Assembly (NCBI RefSeq): GCF_051020955.1
Contig: NC_135018.1
Location: 11,423,439 to 11,487,438 of the forward strand
Reading direction: 5' to 3'
Source of the DNA: Megalopta genalis
Taxonomy: Eukaryota > Arthropoda > Insecta > Hymenoptera > Halictidae
DNA length: 64,000 bases
Position 1 is the stretch's first letter, and each line of letters opens with the position of its first letter. Below the pieces are notes generated by a model. The model saw only the letters and a program-made list of their open reading frames with translations. It had not been told where the DNA came from and ran no database searches. The translations under genes were made by a program, and so were the position numbers. Below are positions 24,425 to 37,674 of this stretch, one piece after another.

Positions 24425-26434
24425 CTTTTTAAACACATGTAATAATGTATATAACTTGCTATTTACATAACATTCATTTATAAATAAAATCTTGCATGTA
24501 TTTTTATATGAATTGCTTAACCATTTCCATTGTTTTGATGAAAACCCAGGAGAATGGGTTTATATATATATATATGTCTTGTACTTTGTCTATACTTTGT
24601 CTTATATATATATCTTATACTTTGACAAAATAATACCTACTTATTTATTCATTATTAATTCTACTTATTAAAATCCTTCTATCACATGTTCAAACAAACT
24701 TATCTGAGTAGAAGTTCTTATTTATAATAAGAACTGCTTGTCCTGGGATGATCAACACATAATATCTTCACTTCGCATCTTATTACCACAAATGCAAAGC
24801 TACTGTGTTACCAAACAAAGGAAAAGGAACGTAAGTACATACATACTGCTTTTTTCAAATTCCCATCACATTCAAATATCATATCAATTCTGTCTTTTAC
24901 CGAATAATTCATTGCAAACAGCTATCACAGAGTATCACATAGACTGCCATAATTGGACTGATTAACTTGAGGGTTTCTAAACTCATATTATTGTGGTATT
25001 CAATTCAAGTAATGTATCGCCACAGAAAGGAATTGCCTTGAAAATTTCGTGATCAACCATCTCTACATTCTCCATGCTACGAAAAACACTTTCTATGTTT
25101 CTACAGATTTATATGTTAGCACTACTCGAAACGCCTCGAAATTCTTCTTAGAAACGAAAACGATTGATCTTCATTTTCGGGATTCAAGGTCAGTTGAATG
25201 TCATGTCACACTACATACGAATATTGGAATGTATTCTTTTATTAGCTACGGAATGCACCGCGAGAATATATGTAGAAAATAACTTATTTTGAGGAGAACA
25301 TTAGGGACCTTGAAGGCTAATTCCTTAACTGACCACTTGATTCCATTCATGTTACAAATACAACATCAAAATTAAAGACGATATTCTGGGGGTCACACAT
25401 AATTGAGACACCCTGTATAGCATTCGAAGTGTGCAATTAACATTGGCTAATGAGCATCCGGACAATTCTGCAAACAAATCACGTTTGTACACGCACATGC
25501 CCACATGAGCGCGATAGTATGCGTAACAGGTGAACACCAAACAAATGAAAATTTCACGAATACTACACAAAATATTTTCATCGCGTCGCGTCGCATGTGT
25601 CAGCGGAAAGTTCTTGTTCTTTTGAACACTGCTGATTCATAAATACGAGACTCGAGTAGAGATTGCATTTAATCAATCGCGTATCGACAATCACAAAGGA
25701 AATGATAAAACGCATTTAACGATAAAATGCAGCATTCGAATACCGTATCATGCTTGCAATTCCATATAGCAATATTATACATAAGATTACAATTACGTAT
25801 AGTATGGAAACGTTAATCAGAGCATATCAACATGTTTTCTCTTTTTTTAAAAAATATGTAAATTGATCTTCTGAGGTTTTCAGAATATATATATAAAGAA
25901 TAAATTAGGTGACCTAATAATCTTGATAAATCACTTTGTGTAACAACATCAGTTAATTTAGCAGAAAAGTAAGATTGTTGGCAGTTTTTAAACATGAAGT
26001 TGTTCAATGGAAAATTTCTTTGTCATTTTTAAGATCAAAGACTAAAAATATAAAGCGAAAAAATATTATTAAACAAATCACGTGAGTAATTCACATATAA
26101 TCTGAATTCAAAACTAACAAGTCCTTTCCTAAGACATTATGCGTAACATAAATCCTATTCTTTGTTGGAGTCTATATATGAGTTGTTACTGTATTAAAAG
26201 GGTTGAAATATTCTTGACTACATATAAGTAAAAAATAAAATGCATCGAAATCATGATTTTTTTATGATCGTTAACTGAAAGTATATTATTTTTAATACTA
26301 TATTTGTTAACTATACTACTGGAGCTGTATCGCAAGAATATATGTATAAAATAATGTAATTCCTCGAAATGGTTTTCCACCGAAACCGACACACGACCGA
26401 AACCATACTATGGATGGATTTATCACAAGACATC
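24425..26434. other. Intergenic DNA
   Basis: AT-rich DNA with a short AT run near 24561-24574 and a dispersed-repeat end (GAGACACCCTGTATA) at about 25408-25422. Open frames at 24738-24965, 25049-25282 and 25352-25570 have no motif or splice support. Confidence 0.5.
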
Positions 26435-26655
26435 CCAACTGGACAAGAGAACGAATCACGAAATTAGCTGAAGATGTTGCGAAATTTGAATGCTTACTCT
26501 CGACGAGATACGACAATCGCATTATTAAGGACTTCTTCGTAAAACGAAGTGGCTAGCGGAAAAGAGGTTCGAATATAGGTTAAGTCTCATAAAATGGCAC
26601 AGTAATCTGCACAAGTAAAGAGTTTGACGGACAACATCTAATAAGGCACTATACA
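26435..26655 (+). repeat. Dispersed repeat R2, copy 2
   Basis: Colinear with 20052-20275 and in the same orientation (see that entry). It lies about 1.75 kb upstream of the second MBF2-like gene. Confidence 0.75.
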
Positions 26656-26885
26656 GAGTGGACCGGAATTCGTAATATGATCGAGCAGGGGGTGATTCTG
26701 TATGAAAAAATAAAGACAAAATTTGGTATAACATATTTTTATCCGGGACTCCGTTTTTAAGAAATCGTCTTTAAAGTTTGTTCTTCTTTGTAAAGAATTT
26801 AGGTGTCTATCCTTGTATCGCCGTTATCTCCGTCCGAGGTGGTGTTTACGACATTGACAACGATGAAAACATTCCATTTACTATA
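26651..26885 (+). repeat. Dispersed repeat R3, copy 2
   Basis: ACAGAGTGGACCGGAATTCG followed by GTGATTCTGTATGAAAAAAT and TTTATCCGGGACTCCG matches 6741-6905. A later block (GACATTGACAACGATGAAAA) also matches 6877-6897. It abuts repeat R2, so the two may be parts of one longer element. Confidence 0.65.
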
Positions 26886-28357
26886 TAGTTCACAACAACT
26901 AAGTTAGTACAATCCCATTATGTCTTGATAAACTGGTTAAAAATAAATATTATTACAAGCTAGCCCCTTTCTCCCGACATGCATAGGATCTGTCAGAAAT
27001 TATGATGCAAGCCAAAAAAAATTACACTTGATGAAAACTTATGTTTGTACTAATTTACATCGTAATAAGGCTTCCATTCAGACTACTAAGTATTTGAGTG
27101 TATATTAAAGAATTTTCAAAGCTCTAATAGCCCTTAGCTAGTAGAAAAGTTCACAAAGAAATAGGCAAACAGATTTTATTTGATTTTCTTTATTGTACTA
27201 GGAAGGTATGTTTGAAGACTTGAGTTTAAGGGATAAAATCACTAACCCAAGTTCCATCCATACGACGATGAACCATTTAATGATTATTAATTTTTGTATT
27301 TAGAAATAAAACATTAAGAAGTAAATAAATCAACTATATCGGAACCTTGATTAACGGGTTATTCCAGAATCCAAATATGTAGTGCCTTTCTAAAAGAAAA
27401 AACAAGAGTTGTATAATGACGATAAAGTAGCCTAATGTCATCCTATTGATACAAACAAAAATTCAAAACCTAATTAAATCTTCGAAGAAAATTACGAAAA
27501 CTTTATTATTTATTTATATTATACTACGATTATCATTTATATATTATTATTTAAAAGAATTATTATCTTTAAATTATTATTGTTTCTGTTTCAAAACAAT
27601 GAATAATTAAATTAGTAATAATAATAATAATAATAATAATTAAATCTTCGGAGGAAACTACGAAAACTTTATTATTTATTTATATTATACTACGATTATC
27701 ATTTATATATTATTAATTAGAAGAATTATTATCTTTAAATTATTATTGTTTCTGTTTCAAAACATTATTTTGATTTTTCTAAAGATAATACGGTTGCTAA
27801 CTCGTTGCTGCTTCACTTCTGTATTAGTCTTTTAAATACCTATGACTGTGGTTATAAATCTTAGTATTCCGTAACATGAACTGTAGAGATTTAAAAAGCA
27901 TATAAATTTCAGGTTCTGGATACTGTATTGTCACTACTTTCAACTCGAAACATTCATTTTGGACACAGGTCAACGAAAGGATAACTTATCTAACACAAAA
28001 AATGTTGAGCGATTCATAGCATCGCACCACACAATAAGTATTCAGAACGTAACTGATGCGCTCTAGTGTATATTGTGCCTATTATTGTCTATTATTGTCT
28101 ATATTGTGCCTTCCCGCTACTTGCGTGCGTGCTTATTTGAGCAGCGTATATAATCTTGTATTATATTAAAGTGCATGTACAAATATCGATACGCGCCTTC
28201 GTTCATTATCTGTCACCATGCACTGTGCAGAAAGAAGTATTTCACAAGATATAATAAAAAAAATAGCTGATGAGATATGATGAAGAAATGACCATATCCG
28301 GATTAATCAACACAGCAATCTAAAGTATGCTGATAACATAGTTATCTTCAGCTTTAC
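26886..28357. other. Intergenic DNA upstream of gene 2
   Basis: No gene is seen. The stretch holds a recent tandem duplication (next entry). Confidence 0.5.
27471..27767 (+). repeat. Two-copy direct tandem duplication, period about 166 bp
   Basis: About 130 bp beginning TAATTAAATCTTCG at 27471-27600 is repeated almost exactly at 27637-27767. The copies share blocks such as ACGAAAACTTTATTATTTAT and ATTATTGTTTCTGTTTCAAA. They are separated by an (AAT)n run (27616-27640). Few differences are visible, so the duplication is recent. Confidence 0.9.
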
Positions 28358-28392
28358 TATAAAAGGGACATACGTCTTGTTAGTGGCACAGT
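28358..28392 (+). promoter_or_regulatory. TATA box and initiator of the second MBF2-like gene
   Basis: TATAAAAG at 28358-28365 is followed by GGCACAGTCAC with its ACAGT 32 bp downstream. This is the same spacing, and nearly the same leader sequence (to AAATCGTAC before the ATG), as in gene 1. Confidence 0.8.
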
Positions 28393-28411
28393 CACAATTA
28401 AATCGTACGAA

Positions 28412-29869
28412 ATGTCTCGTTCCATTTGCATCCTCTTCGCGGTCCTGGCCGTTCTTCAGGCAGCACTTGCCAGTCCTGTCAACGAGCCTCCAGTGGTCAA
28501 GACCGAGATCTTAAACTTACAAGTCACCGATTTGGTCGAACCAAATTTGGTAAGCAGACCCTTAAAAATAGAACTAGCACAATGGTCAGTTCTGATTCTT
28601 CATAAACTTCTTTATTTAAACATTTATTAAAATGAAAATCGCACGAAATTTAAATAAAACTAATTTCGTTATTGGCACAAAAATCTTTTGCACTCGAGTG
28701 ATGACTTTGTGGGGACACTAAAAAAAAAAAAAATTGTTGCATCACATCATAAAATAATTTTTACATTATCAAATTTCTTTCTATTTAAAACCTCGTTAAA
28801 AGTATTACGACTCACGTTAATACACGATTTTATGTTGCAAAATTGATAACGACAACTAGATAGCGGATTTTAGCGATCGTCCTATTCGACCTGTATTGTT
28901 TATTAATGGGAATATTATTTTTTATGTGACAGCTTAACGACTCAAGTAGTCTAGCCGGTGTAGATTTAGAGGTTGGCAGTCACAGGTCAGGTGAAACACT
29001 ATACCGCGCAAGAAATGCGTATGCAAATAGTGAACAGAATGCGGTGATTTTGGAATTACACCTGACTATTCCTAGCGGTAAAATATTTCTTCTTACATTT
29101 CTCTGTTATTAATTTTATTTTACTTTATGAACCACGGATTAGTAATCAATCACATTATAATAACTGAAACTTCTGCTTGCTTTATTCGATTAAATAGTTA
29201 TGTTGCTCAAATCTGAGTAAAATTTTACAATAAACGGTATTATTTAAAAATAAATATCATATTTTCTTTATTGGCAAAAATATAGTACTAGACATACATA
29301 AATATAGTTGATATTAGTAATTTTTACGAACATTTTTTAAGTCTAAAATATACCTACTAAAAATATTGTCATTAATTTGCTAAAAATGGTAAAGAACGGA
29401 CAACGAATAAAAATAACACTTTCTTTAAACGAATTGAATTAATATTATTAAAACTATGTATTATTTAAAACACAAAAAAATGAATTAATCGTATTTTATA
29501 GAACTTGTTTTTCTAGTAGCTTTGAACCGAAAATAATCAATTTTTGATTGAGTAAAGGAAAATTTATTTCGACTGTTCAGTGTCTTTCTTCTTATTGCCA
29601 AGCAACGATGTAGGTAACATGACATTACAAATCGCTACACTACAATCTTGTTGGATTCATAAAGTATCAATCGTTTAATGAACAAAATGGTTTATGATTG
29701 TGGCACTTTCGCAGGAATCATCCATTATGTCCAGGCGGTAAACGATCCTAGCAGCTATGCCGTGATTTCTAGCACTTCAAATACTTTGGGATCATCTGAA
29801 TCGGTGATATTGCTTGGACTTCCACCTCGCACATTCAATGTGATAACCTTCACCGTTGCCGCACACTAA
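28412..29869 (+). CDS. Small secreted MBF2-like protein, gene 2 (3 exons)
   Basis: Exons 28412-28549, 28933-29077 and 29715-29869 join in frame (138+145+155 nt) to 145 aa plus stop. Introns are GTAAGC...TGACAG (phase 0) and GTAAAA...TCGCAG (phase 1), in the same positions and phases as gene 1. Residues 1-20 (MSRSICILFAVLAVLQAALA) are a signal peptide. The C-terminal exon is the best conserved part (IIHYVQAVNDPSSYAVIS, against IHYVSARNNPGSYAVV in gene 1), while the segment after the signal peptide has diverged strongly. The mature protein has no cysteine. The role is unknown; MBF2-like proteins are small secreted insect proteins, and the family call is by pattern only. A possible ATTAAA signal lies at 30002. 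Confidence 0.85.
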
Positions 29870-31140
29870 TTCTTTCGTTTCGCCTGAGTTCGTTGCGAAG
29901 GGATTTCTATAACTGTTATGATTTCTATAACTATATACATTTCTATAACTATTATGATGTAAAATGTAAATTTTGTATAGCACTGTAGCCTTGGATGCAT
30001 CATTAAAACTATTTTTCATTATTATTGCTTCTTTATTTTCATACAATTAAATCGCTTTAATCAGACTATGGATGTAAATACCTGATGGATGAGTTGATGA
30101 GTTTGAAATTCTTGCTGTTTCTCACTGATTTTAGACAGTATCTGATATTGTCAAAGAGAGTAATCGCGTAATCATTTCTTGTTATTCTGTAAAATACTGG
30201 CGCTAGCGTGATCCTCACCAGATACGGGACAAATGGAACGAAAGATGTGGCACGTTGCGAGTTTCAAAGAGACCCTAGACCGCTCGTACATACATAGATG
30301 GTACGTTAGTCACAAGCGACCCAGAAATTTCTCAACAAAACGGCCAATAAAATGTATTCCTTGACCGTAAGAAAAGCTTTTCAACCATTGGCCAAGAATT
30401 CCACTTTTTTCTTTTAAAAAATGGCTCTACTATTGGTAGAAGAAAGATGGCAAATGTGTGTTTTGATACTGCTTGTACGGAAAGGAGCAAATTATTCCTT
30501 GATACGAACATTTACTTTATGATCTCTGTGTAGACTCAGTTTAGAATGAAAAGAAAGCTACAGATCTTTATAAAAAAAATAAATATATTCCAAACGAATT
30601 ATACGGAATAGAAATGACATCAGTTTGGAAAATAAAAGTGTTATAAATTAATTGTACAAAAGAGAAATGAAATCTTTATGGGAATGAAAAATGTTTGAAA
30701 TCAATTGTAAGAAACAAAACTTGAATAAAATCGTAATTCTTCTCTTAATTATTTTTATAAATTGTAGAAGGTATAACAGTAATATAAACAGTATATAAGT
30801 AAAATAATCTTTCTTAAATGTCTTTATGGTTTGCTATTTCATATTCCATTAAAGTGGAACAATAAAACTATTACGTATCACTTTATTTGTGACAAAATTA
30901 GAACAGTTGAAATACGTTTTAGCTGAATAACTTCATAAATTTGCGATTAGAATAATGGATGTTAAAATGTTAAGAAATAATGGGGTCTGGGTGCCTATAC
31001 ATATAAATATTGCAATATTGAAATCTGGAGGGAACACTGGAAATGTATTGTAAATTCTATAGCTTTATCGCTAAAACGGGACCTGGTATAATTATATTAG
31101 AATTCAATTTCTGCGCAAAGAAGGAGCTCGCTCACAACGT

Positions 31141-31156
31141 CCCCCCCCCCCCCCCC
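31141..31156 (+). repeat. Poly-C run (16 C)
   Basis: Sixteen consecutive C between CACAACGT and TCTTTCCC. Homopolymers of this length are prone to length error in assembly. Confidence 0.9.
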
Positions 31157-34100
31157 TCTTTCCCAGTAGTTTAATGGAGGACTGTTCACTCGAGTTGTTC
31201 CTTTTTCTGGTCAGAATATTATGAATGGCCAGCTACATTTTGTGATAACGTCGCCACGAGTATGTGTTGCAATTTATAACCTGAAAATCTCCCAAGAAAT
31301 AATAAATTTAAAATACTCATAATTATCAAAATGTTAATCGTGTATACTTTTATTTCAGTGTTCTACAACTGGTATCATAAAAATTTATTAAATTACTTTC
31401 CGCGTGGAAATGTAAAAAAATTGTTCTAAAAAATACATCGGAACCTTGAACAATTTATATGAACGATTTCAATAGTGTAGGAGCCAATGAACCAAGACGA
31501 TAGAAAAACAGTATTTTGTGTGGCTTCTTGTGATGATTCGACACAGTTACTTTAATTATCCAGTCAGTGTTGGACATGAGGAATGCCACGATATGGTTTC
31601 AATGGCTGGAGAAAGGCAAATCAATAAAAATAGTTTATCATCGGTCATTTTAATAATAAAAATATGGCAGTTTTGTAGATATTGCTTCTATGCTATTTTA
31701 TATAAGACGAATGCAGAAACAATAGTTCTTTAATGAATTATACAACATTTCAGCATCGTAATTATTATAATTAAATTAATATTTGTTAGTTTATTTAATA
31801 CAAACGAAGATTGCGCGATAACATAATAATACATAGGACAAATACCACTATTTTTACGCTCCCTTTTGTATTCGTGATATCGTATGACACGTAGAAAATG
31901 ATTGATGAAGCACTCTTTGATTTAACCGGAACGATCACTCCACATGAAAAAGCATCATCACATTTGAAAACATACATACATCGATCATTATGCGCTAGAC
32001 TGATTGCCGCCAACTACTGAGAATTTCGTAAATAGTCGCAGATATAAATGTTACATCAACCTTCACGAACCTAACTTATTAAACAAAATGAATTAATCCT
32101 TAAATGTTTACATTAATATGATTTGTGAGAAAAAGACAGCTGATCTCAGGAACGTTTTATTTCCTATTTATTGAACAAAGCAAACTAAATGTATAGAAAA
32201 TACATTTTTGCAAATTTGTAGAGTTTGTCATTATACTGATTATTCCAGCTAAGTGAAAAAATAATGGAAAGGAAAAAATGTTTGTAGATTACAAATAAAA
32301 TAGCACAAGGGGGGAGACTTTTGTACGGAGGCAGATTATTTTCTACCAAGTACGAAGATTAAGAGTTCGTAAAAAATGACCATGCTAAAGACATTAGCGT
32401 CAAGTACTTTTAAAGTAGGGACATTTTAATACGTTTCTTGACATTTTGTTTCCTTTTAACTTTGCAACGGAAAGCAGGTTCCTTTGGGAACTAAACCTTG
32501 ATTCAAATCTGACAAAATTCTTAGTTTTGAAAAGAAAATGAAATTACAGCTAATTTTTTTTGTGGAGCAAAGGTTTATTTGTTTACTGTTGCATCTGATT
32601 AATAGCAATTAGCGATCACTTGTGGAATTACAGCCTGCCGGATTACATGTGGGTTTAATATATACAATAGTTTCTACATTAGATTAACAAATAGATTTCA
32701 TTTTATTGATTATGTTGGGATTATCGAACGAAATTATATAGAGATTTTCTTTCTTAATTTGTATGTTTTTAATTGCGAGAAGAACAATGTAGGTACCATA
32801 AATTCCATTTAAAGTGAAAAACAAATGTACGAATGAACTTTTTCTTCTTCCCATTCTGATGACTTTGCTTGAAACTCTTTCTAGAATTAAAAATGCCTCT
32901 GAGCTCTCCAGCCTTTAAATTATGACATGCATAATGCACATGGTAGAGATTACTCGAGATTTTCATTTAAATTATTAGGTGTGCATAGAGAACCTTTGAC
33001 GTAACCAAGAGGATCTTGTAATCAGCTTACCAATTCCAGAAGCCCTATCAATGGGATACACGGCGACGTAGACGAGAAAAAAACTGGCAAACAGTTGAAG
33101 ACGATCGTTTCATGCGTCACGATACGTGAACACGAACGACTGGAAAGCTCCGCAGCTGGAAAACTCGGGACCGAATCGTGATTCACTAAACTTGGCTCGT
33201 GATCGACAGAATACTAATTTATCGCGGTGAGTTCTGTTCAGACGGAAACTCCGTTTTTAGGTAGTTTATATTTAGTGAACTTTACACAGCATATCGAACT
33301 TTTGCCGTCTCTTCGAGATGATACGATATAAATATAACATACGTGATCTTTGATTTACAATCGAAATCTTGGATGTGTGCGCGTCAAGTGCTATGAAAAC
33401 ATCGTCGGGTTTCACGTGAACATAATTTTCGGTGCTGACAGAAATTGTTTCGAAACGTGTGAGTTTAAAAGTCGTATATTGTTATCATCGGCCATTTGTA
33501 ATTGGTGGATTTTTATGAGAATTAAAAATTGTTCGCATCGATTGACAGAAACAGGAATTAAACAGAAATCTATTTTTCTCTCGATAATTTCGACAAATTG
33601 AAAATAATGTAATAAAGCCTTTACATTCTTTAGATTTGTTATTCGTTTCGTATTTCATTTTGCTCACTTTTGTCATAGATGTTTGAAATTTGCAGTTTGT
33701 TTAATTACACCATTTAATTCGTATTTCTTGGATTTAGGTGATCGAAGTTAAACATTGTAATCTTATGTTATATGTGTCTTTTACATAAATCGATATCTTG
33801 TATTTTTCGATAATTTACATAAATTTACATAAATCGATATCTAGTTTTTTGTGAAAATGACGATGTTTTTCTTAACATATATTTACTACTGTTAGAATTT
33901 TGTATACGATAGAATTTTTTAGCGACAGATTTAAAAAGCTGGTGAAACTAAGACTATGTAAAAATAATATTATGCACATGTTCCTCTACATTTACATTTA
34001 AATTGATTCGCAAAATTATCGACAGAATTTTCAGAAATTACGGAAAGTACAGTAAGTTTCACAATTTTTGATTTCTGGTATAGCAACAGACAGATACAGC

Positions 34101-35400
34101 TCTAATTGTCTCACAGTTAACAACCAACTATTTTTGCCGCCGGCGATTCAAGTTTTGTCATACATTATGCAAGTTTCAACAGAAATAATGGAAGTGGAAA
34201 CTTCGGTAATTAGGAGGTCGATAGGACCGTCCAAGTTTTAGGATGGAAACAGGCTCGAAACAAAGGGTTCATTCTATTCTGTTCTAATCAATGGTTTACT
34301 ACCATCAAAATCCACATTTTCTGCAATACTAGAATAGTATGTTTCCTGATACTTGTGGAATAGTTGACGCGGCAAGTAACTTCTGATCGCGAAATATGCT
34401 ATAAGAGAAAGTCGCAGGAAATCGTTTGTACAAGATTCATTTCTGAATTGTTCCTGAAATGGATCAAATCTTTCCGCACAAAATGACAAAAAGGTCGATT
34501 CAATTTGACAAGTAGTTTTCGAGATCAAATCGGTAGGTACACCTTATTTTTAAAAGTGTAAAAATTAAACAATTTGAAGATTCGCATTCTGCAAACAATT
34601 TTAAAAATTAAAAGTCTCTAATTTCGCATGTACATCGCCAAAAAAATGACAAAACGGAATCGATATGGCGTGACTAGATTCAATAAGAAGATTAAACAGT
34701 GAAGTTTTATTTAAATTGAGAATGCACAAACATACTTTTCATAGTACATACTATCAAAGATTAGATTCTTATTATTCGATGTTTTTCGTAATACTAGATA
34801 CCCTGTAGCATTAATTAGTGGACAAACTTGCGTAATTCATAGGTAGTTAATTAAGGAATCATAAATGTGGAGAATTGCGAACGGGCATAGAAACTGTCGT
34901 CCGTGGACCGATTGTCTTTCATCGATAACGATTCGCTTTTCGTCTGGCCACAATTTTGTCTTGGTTCATTCGCAAGCTTTGCGTAAATTTGTCTCGTTTC
35001 TCGCGTACAGCACGTGTGAAACAGTATGGACTAAAGTATACATTTTCACATCGTATAAAAGCCACATCAGTCTCCTCGAATAATTTTATTAAAATAGTTC
35101 GTAGGTACAGACACACGGAACCCTTCACAAATTGCATTAGAATTTCGAAACATATAAAACGTTGCTGAAGCATTGTTCTCTTATTAATTACAACGAAAAT
35201 TGAGATTTTGTCTAATTTATCTCATCAAAAGCAATGATATAATAGAAATTTGAATAACGAAGATTCCTTAACTAGGCATATATTCCTGATTTGCATTTAA
35301 GAAATTCATTATTATAATAGCCGAAACTGACGATTTTGGGAAACGTTTTAAAGCAAAACTGATGAGCATAATAGTTTCAGACTTGGTGACACGTATAAAT

Positions 35401-35467
35401 TTATATATATACTTTTATTATATATATATATATTATTATATATATTATTATATATATTATATATATG
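35401..35467 (+). repeat. TA-rich microsatellite
   Basis: Alternating TA with regular TTA interruptions over about 67 bp. Confidence 0.9.
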
Positions 35468-36893
35468 TAAAACACAAAAATGTGTATATTGACAACTAAA
35501 TATCTTGCTCTGAATCTTGCCAAACCTTCCACTTAACAAGAATGATTTACTGTAATTATGATTGTCATAAAGTAACCTATAAAGATTAAAATTTGGTACA
35601 AAGATCCATAGCCTACTTATCATTTTTTTTAAAACTAATCAATAACGTTTTATATGCGAAAGCGTTATTTGAAATCTGTGAGAAAAAAATTAATGGAAGA
35701 TAATGAAAAGGTTCACAGATTTTGGTGACTGATCACATAAAATATTGGCTGAGAATAGCGTCAAGAAAATGATCGTCTAAGAGTAGAATAGCAAAGAAAA
35801 ATCTATGAGAGGTAAAGCAAATGCATCTATGAATAATTTTCTTATTTGTCTGCATGTCCCAAAAACCCCGTGTTCAAGAGCTGCATTTTACACGCGGCAT
35901 TGTGCACACGCATGTGAATCATGCATGTACATCAGATCACGGTCATCGCACTCACTCAAGCACTCGCATCTTCTTTACGTGGAGGAATGTCTGAAATATG
36001 CCTCTGTCGCTGCACTACCCGAGCTAATGCACGTGGATCTCCTGATATTCTCGTGGCAGGAAGAAAAGGTGCATTCACAGAAATGCATTTTACGTCACTT
36101 AAATTTATTACTCGAAAAGAAAATATATATTATATATAAGAAATATAATTATTACGGAAAATTAAATTCTACTCCACTGCATTTTCTCGAAAATTGTTTA
36201 CAACGAAAAAACAATTTGTGTAACCTTTTGGGATTTAGTTATCATTATGGTAAATCTGAATATTTAATTTCGGTTTTGTTGAATATATTACTTTAGGTTC
36301 GCGAGATTTTTATAGGGGCTGGTTCGTTAGTCAACGCGTCAAAGTGAAAGCTCGGAGATTTCACTGAAACAGGGAGACGATTGTAATTAGGAGGCTACGA
36401 ATTTTTATACAAACGTCGATATTTACAGATTACTTCCTTCGAACCCGGACGACCGTAAATTTTAATCAATTATCTAAAATATTCCTTATTTCTTAAATAA
36501 GTTATAAATGTTTTTAAATATTATTGATATAAATGTTTCCTTCTATTACAGAACGAATGAAGCTTCTTTGTAGTGATCTTTACGAGTTGAGAATAATATA
36601 CATTTATCCTGCTGTTTTCAATTTCGTACAGTCATTTATGTCGTAAGTACATTGAATTCCCAGTATACTAAGAAATAATCAAAGTGTGAACTAAAAATTG
36701 TGATTCAAGAAGATCTAAGTTAAAAATTTGCTTCTTAAATAACAGATTGATTAATATAATATTTATAGTCACAATGTTTATGCTTCCATCAACTTTTTAA
36801 CTTTAAAATAATAAAATCAGGTTTTTTCAGTGCAAGAATCAATAGGTTAAACAGAGTTTTATACCATTTTCAGATGAGATCTGCCTAGAAGCG

Positions 36894-37178
36894 ATGAGGA
36901 AACGAAATAATGAGAGCAAGATCGCGAAAGGGCGACTAAACGAAAACACCAGCGTGATCGACAAAAGGGCTGACAAGAAGGACAACAAAAAGGAGATAAG
37001 CTTGAACGATGAGATAAACAATCAAGGATTCAGCGATTGGCTACGATCCAGCGATGGCATGGAAATGATGCGACTATTTGTTATTGCCAATTCGGTTTTG
37101 GTGTTCGTCACTATGGGGTGGCCGAAACTACAAGAGGCCGTCACTCTTCTCAGAGAATATTTTTGGGACGAAGATTAA
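36894..37178 (+). CDS. Small lysine-rich membrane-tail protein, 94 aa
   Basis: A single open frame of 94 codons. Residues 1-40 are highly charged and Lys/Asp/Asn-rich, suggesting a disordered cytosolic region. Residues about 59-77 (RLFVIANSVLVFVTMGW) form a predicted membrane segment close to the C-terminus, followed by a short acidic tail (REYFWDED). A good splice acceptor (CCATTTTCAG, ending at 36873) lies just upstream, so the ATG may sit in a second exon; the upstream exon is not identified. Family not recognised. It could be a tail-anchored protein or the first part of a longer transcript shared with the reading frame at 37675. Confidence 0.5.
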   Translation: MRKRNNESKIAKGRLNENTSVIDKRADKKDNKKEISLNDEINNQGFSDWLRSSDGMEMMRLFVIANSVLVFVTMGWPKLQEAVTLLREYFWDED

Positions 37179-37382
37179 ATGATTGTTTGCAAGAGACCGA
37201 TATATACTTCAAAATTTTGCCCAAGGACAGAACTTGAACTGTTCTCGAGTATCAAGTGTTACAAGCAATTCTCCTAATTTCAGCAAATACTGTGTCCATT
37301 ATCTCAATTCTCGCGCGAGCAATTCAGCTTTTTGCACTATTAAAACAATTATTTCGTTCATCACCGATAGATCATTTAATCG

Positions 37383-37622
37383 TTAAGCGATATATGAGTG
37401 ACACTAATTTTTAACTGGATTTCGAAATTCATTTTTCTTCCAATATATTGGACAAACGTTTCTAGGATTTTTAGAATATGTAAAAGTTAAACTGTACACT
37501 GTTACTGCTACAGTTAAACTACTAAGACTACGTAAATTTAAACTTTTTAGTTATCATTAATCAAATAAATGTGAGATATTGTGGGGATTTCTGGGGTTGA
37601 CATTCGGCACTTAACGTGTTAA
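37383..37622. repeat. TTAA-flanked repeat related to R1
   Basis: Bounded by TTAA at 37383-37386 and 37619-37622. The right end inverted reads TTAACACGTTAAGTG, like the TTAACACG(C/T)TAA starts at 13709 and 21789. Inside, AACTGGATTTCGAAATTCAT and CTAGGATTTTTAGAATATG match other R1 copies. It lies between the two small membrane-protein frames. Confidence 0.55.
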
Positions 37623-37674
37623 CAAATCCTGGATTTTGATCAACCGGAAGCAGAGAATTTAACAGCCCGGAATC

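Larger units (their letters stand above)
30008..36893. other. Long intergenic stretch, no supported gene
   Basis: Mostly AT-rich DNA. It contains a run of 16 C (31141-31156) and a TA-rich microsatellite (35401-35467). The longest open frame (35805-36296, 163 codons) begins in moderately GC-rich DNA but becomes AT-rich, with no domain, signal peptide or splice context that I recognise. A slightly GC-richer zone lies near 33050-33240. Confidence 0.45.

Noticed and set aside
35805..36296. 163-codon plus-strand frame
   Set aside because: Codon use drifts into AT-rich chance-like sequence and no domain, signal peptide or splice site supports it.
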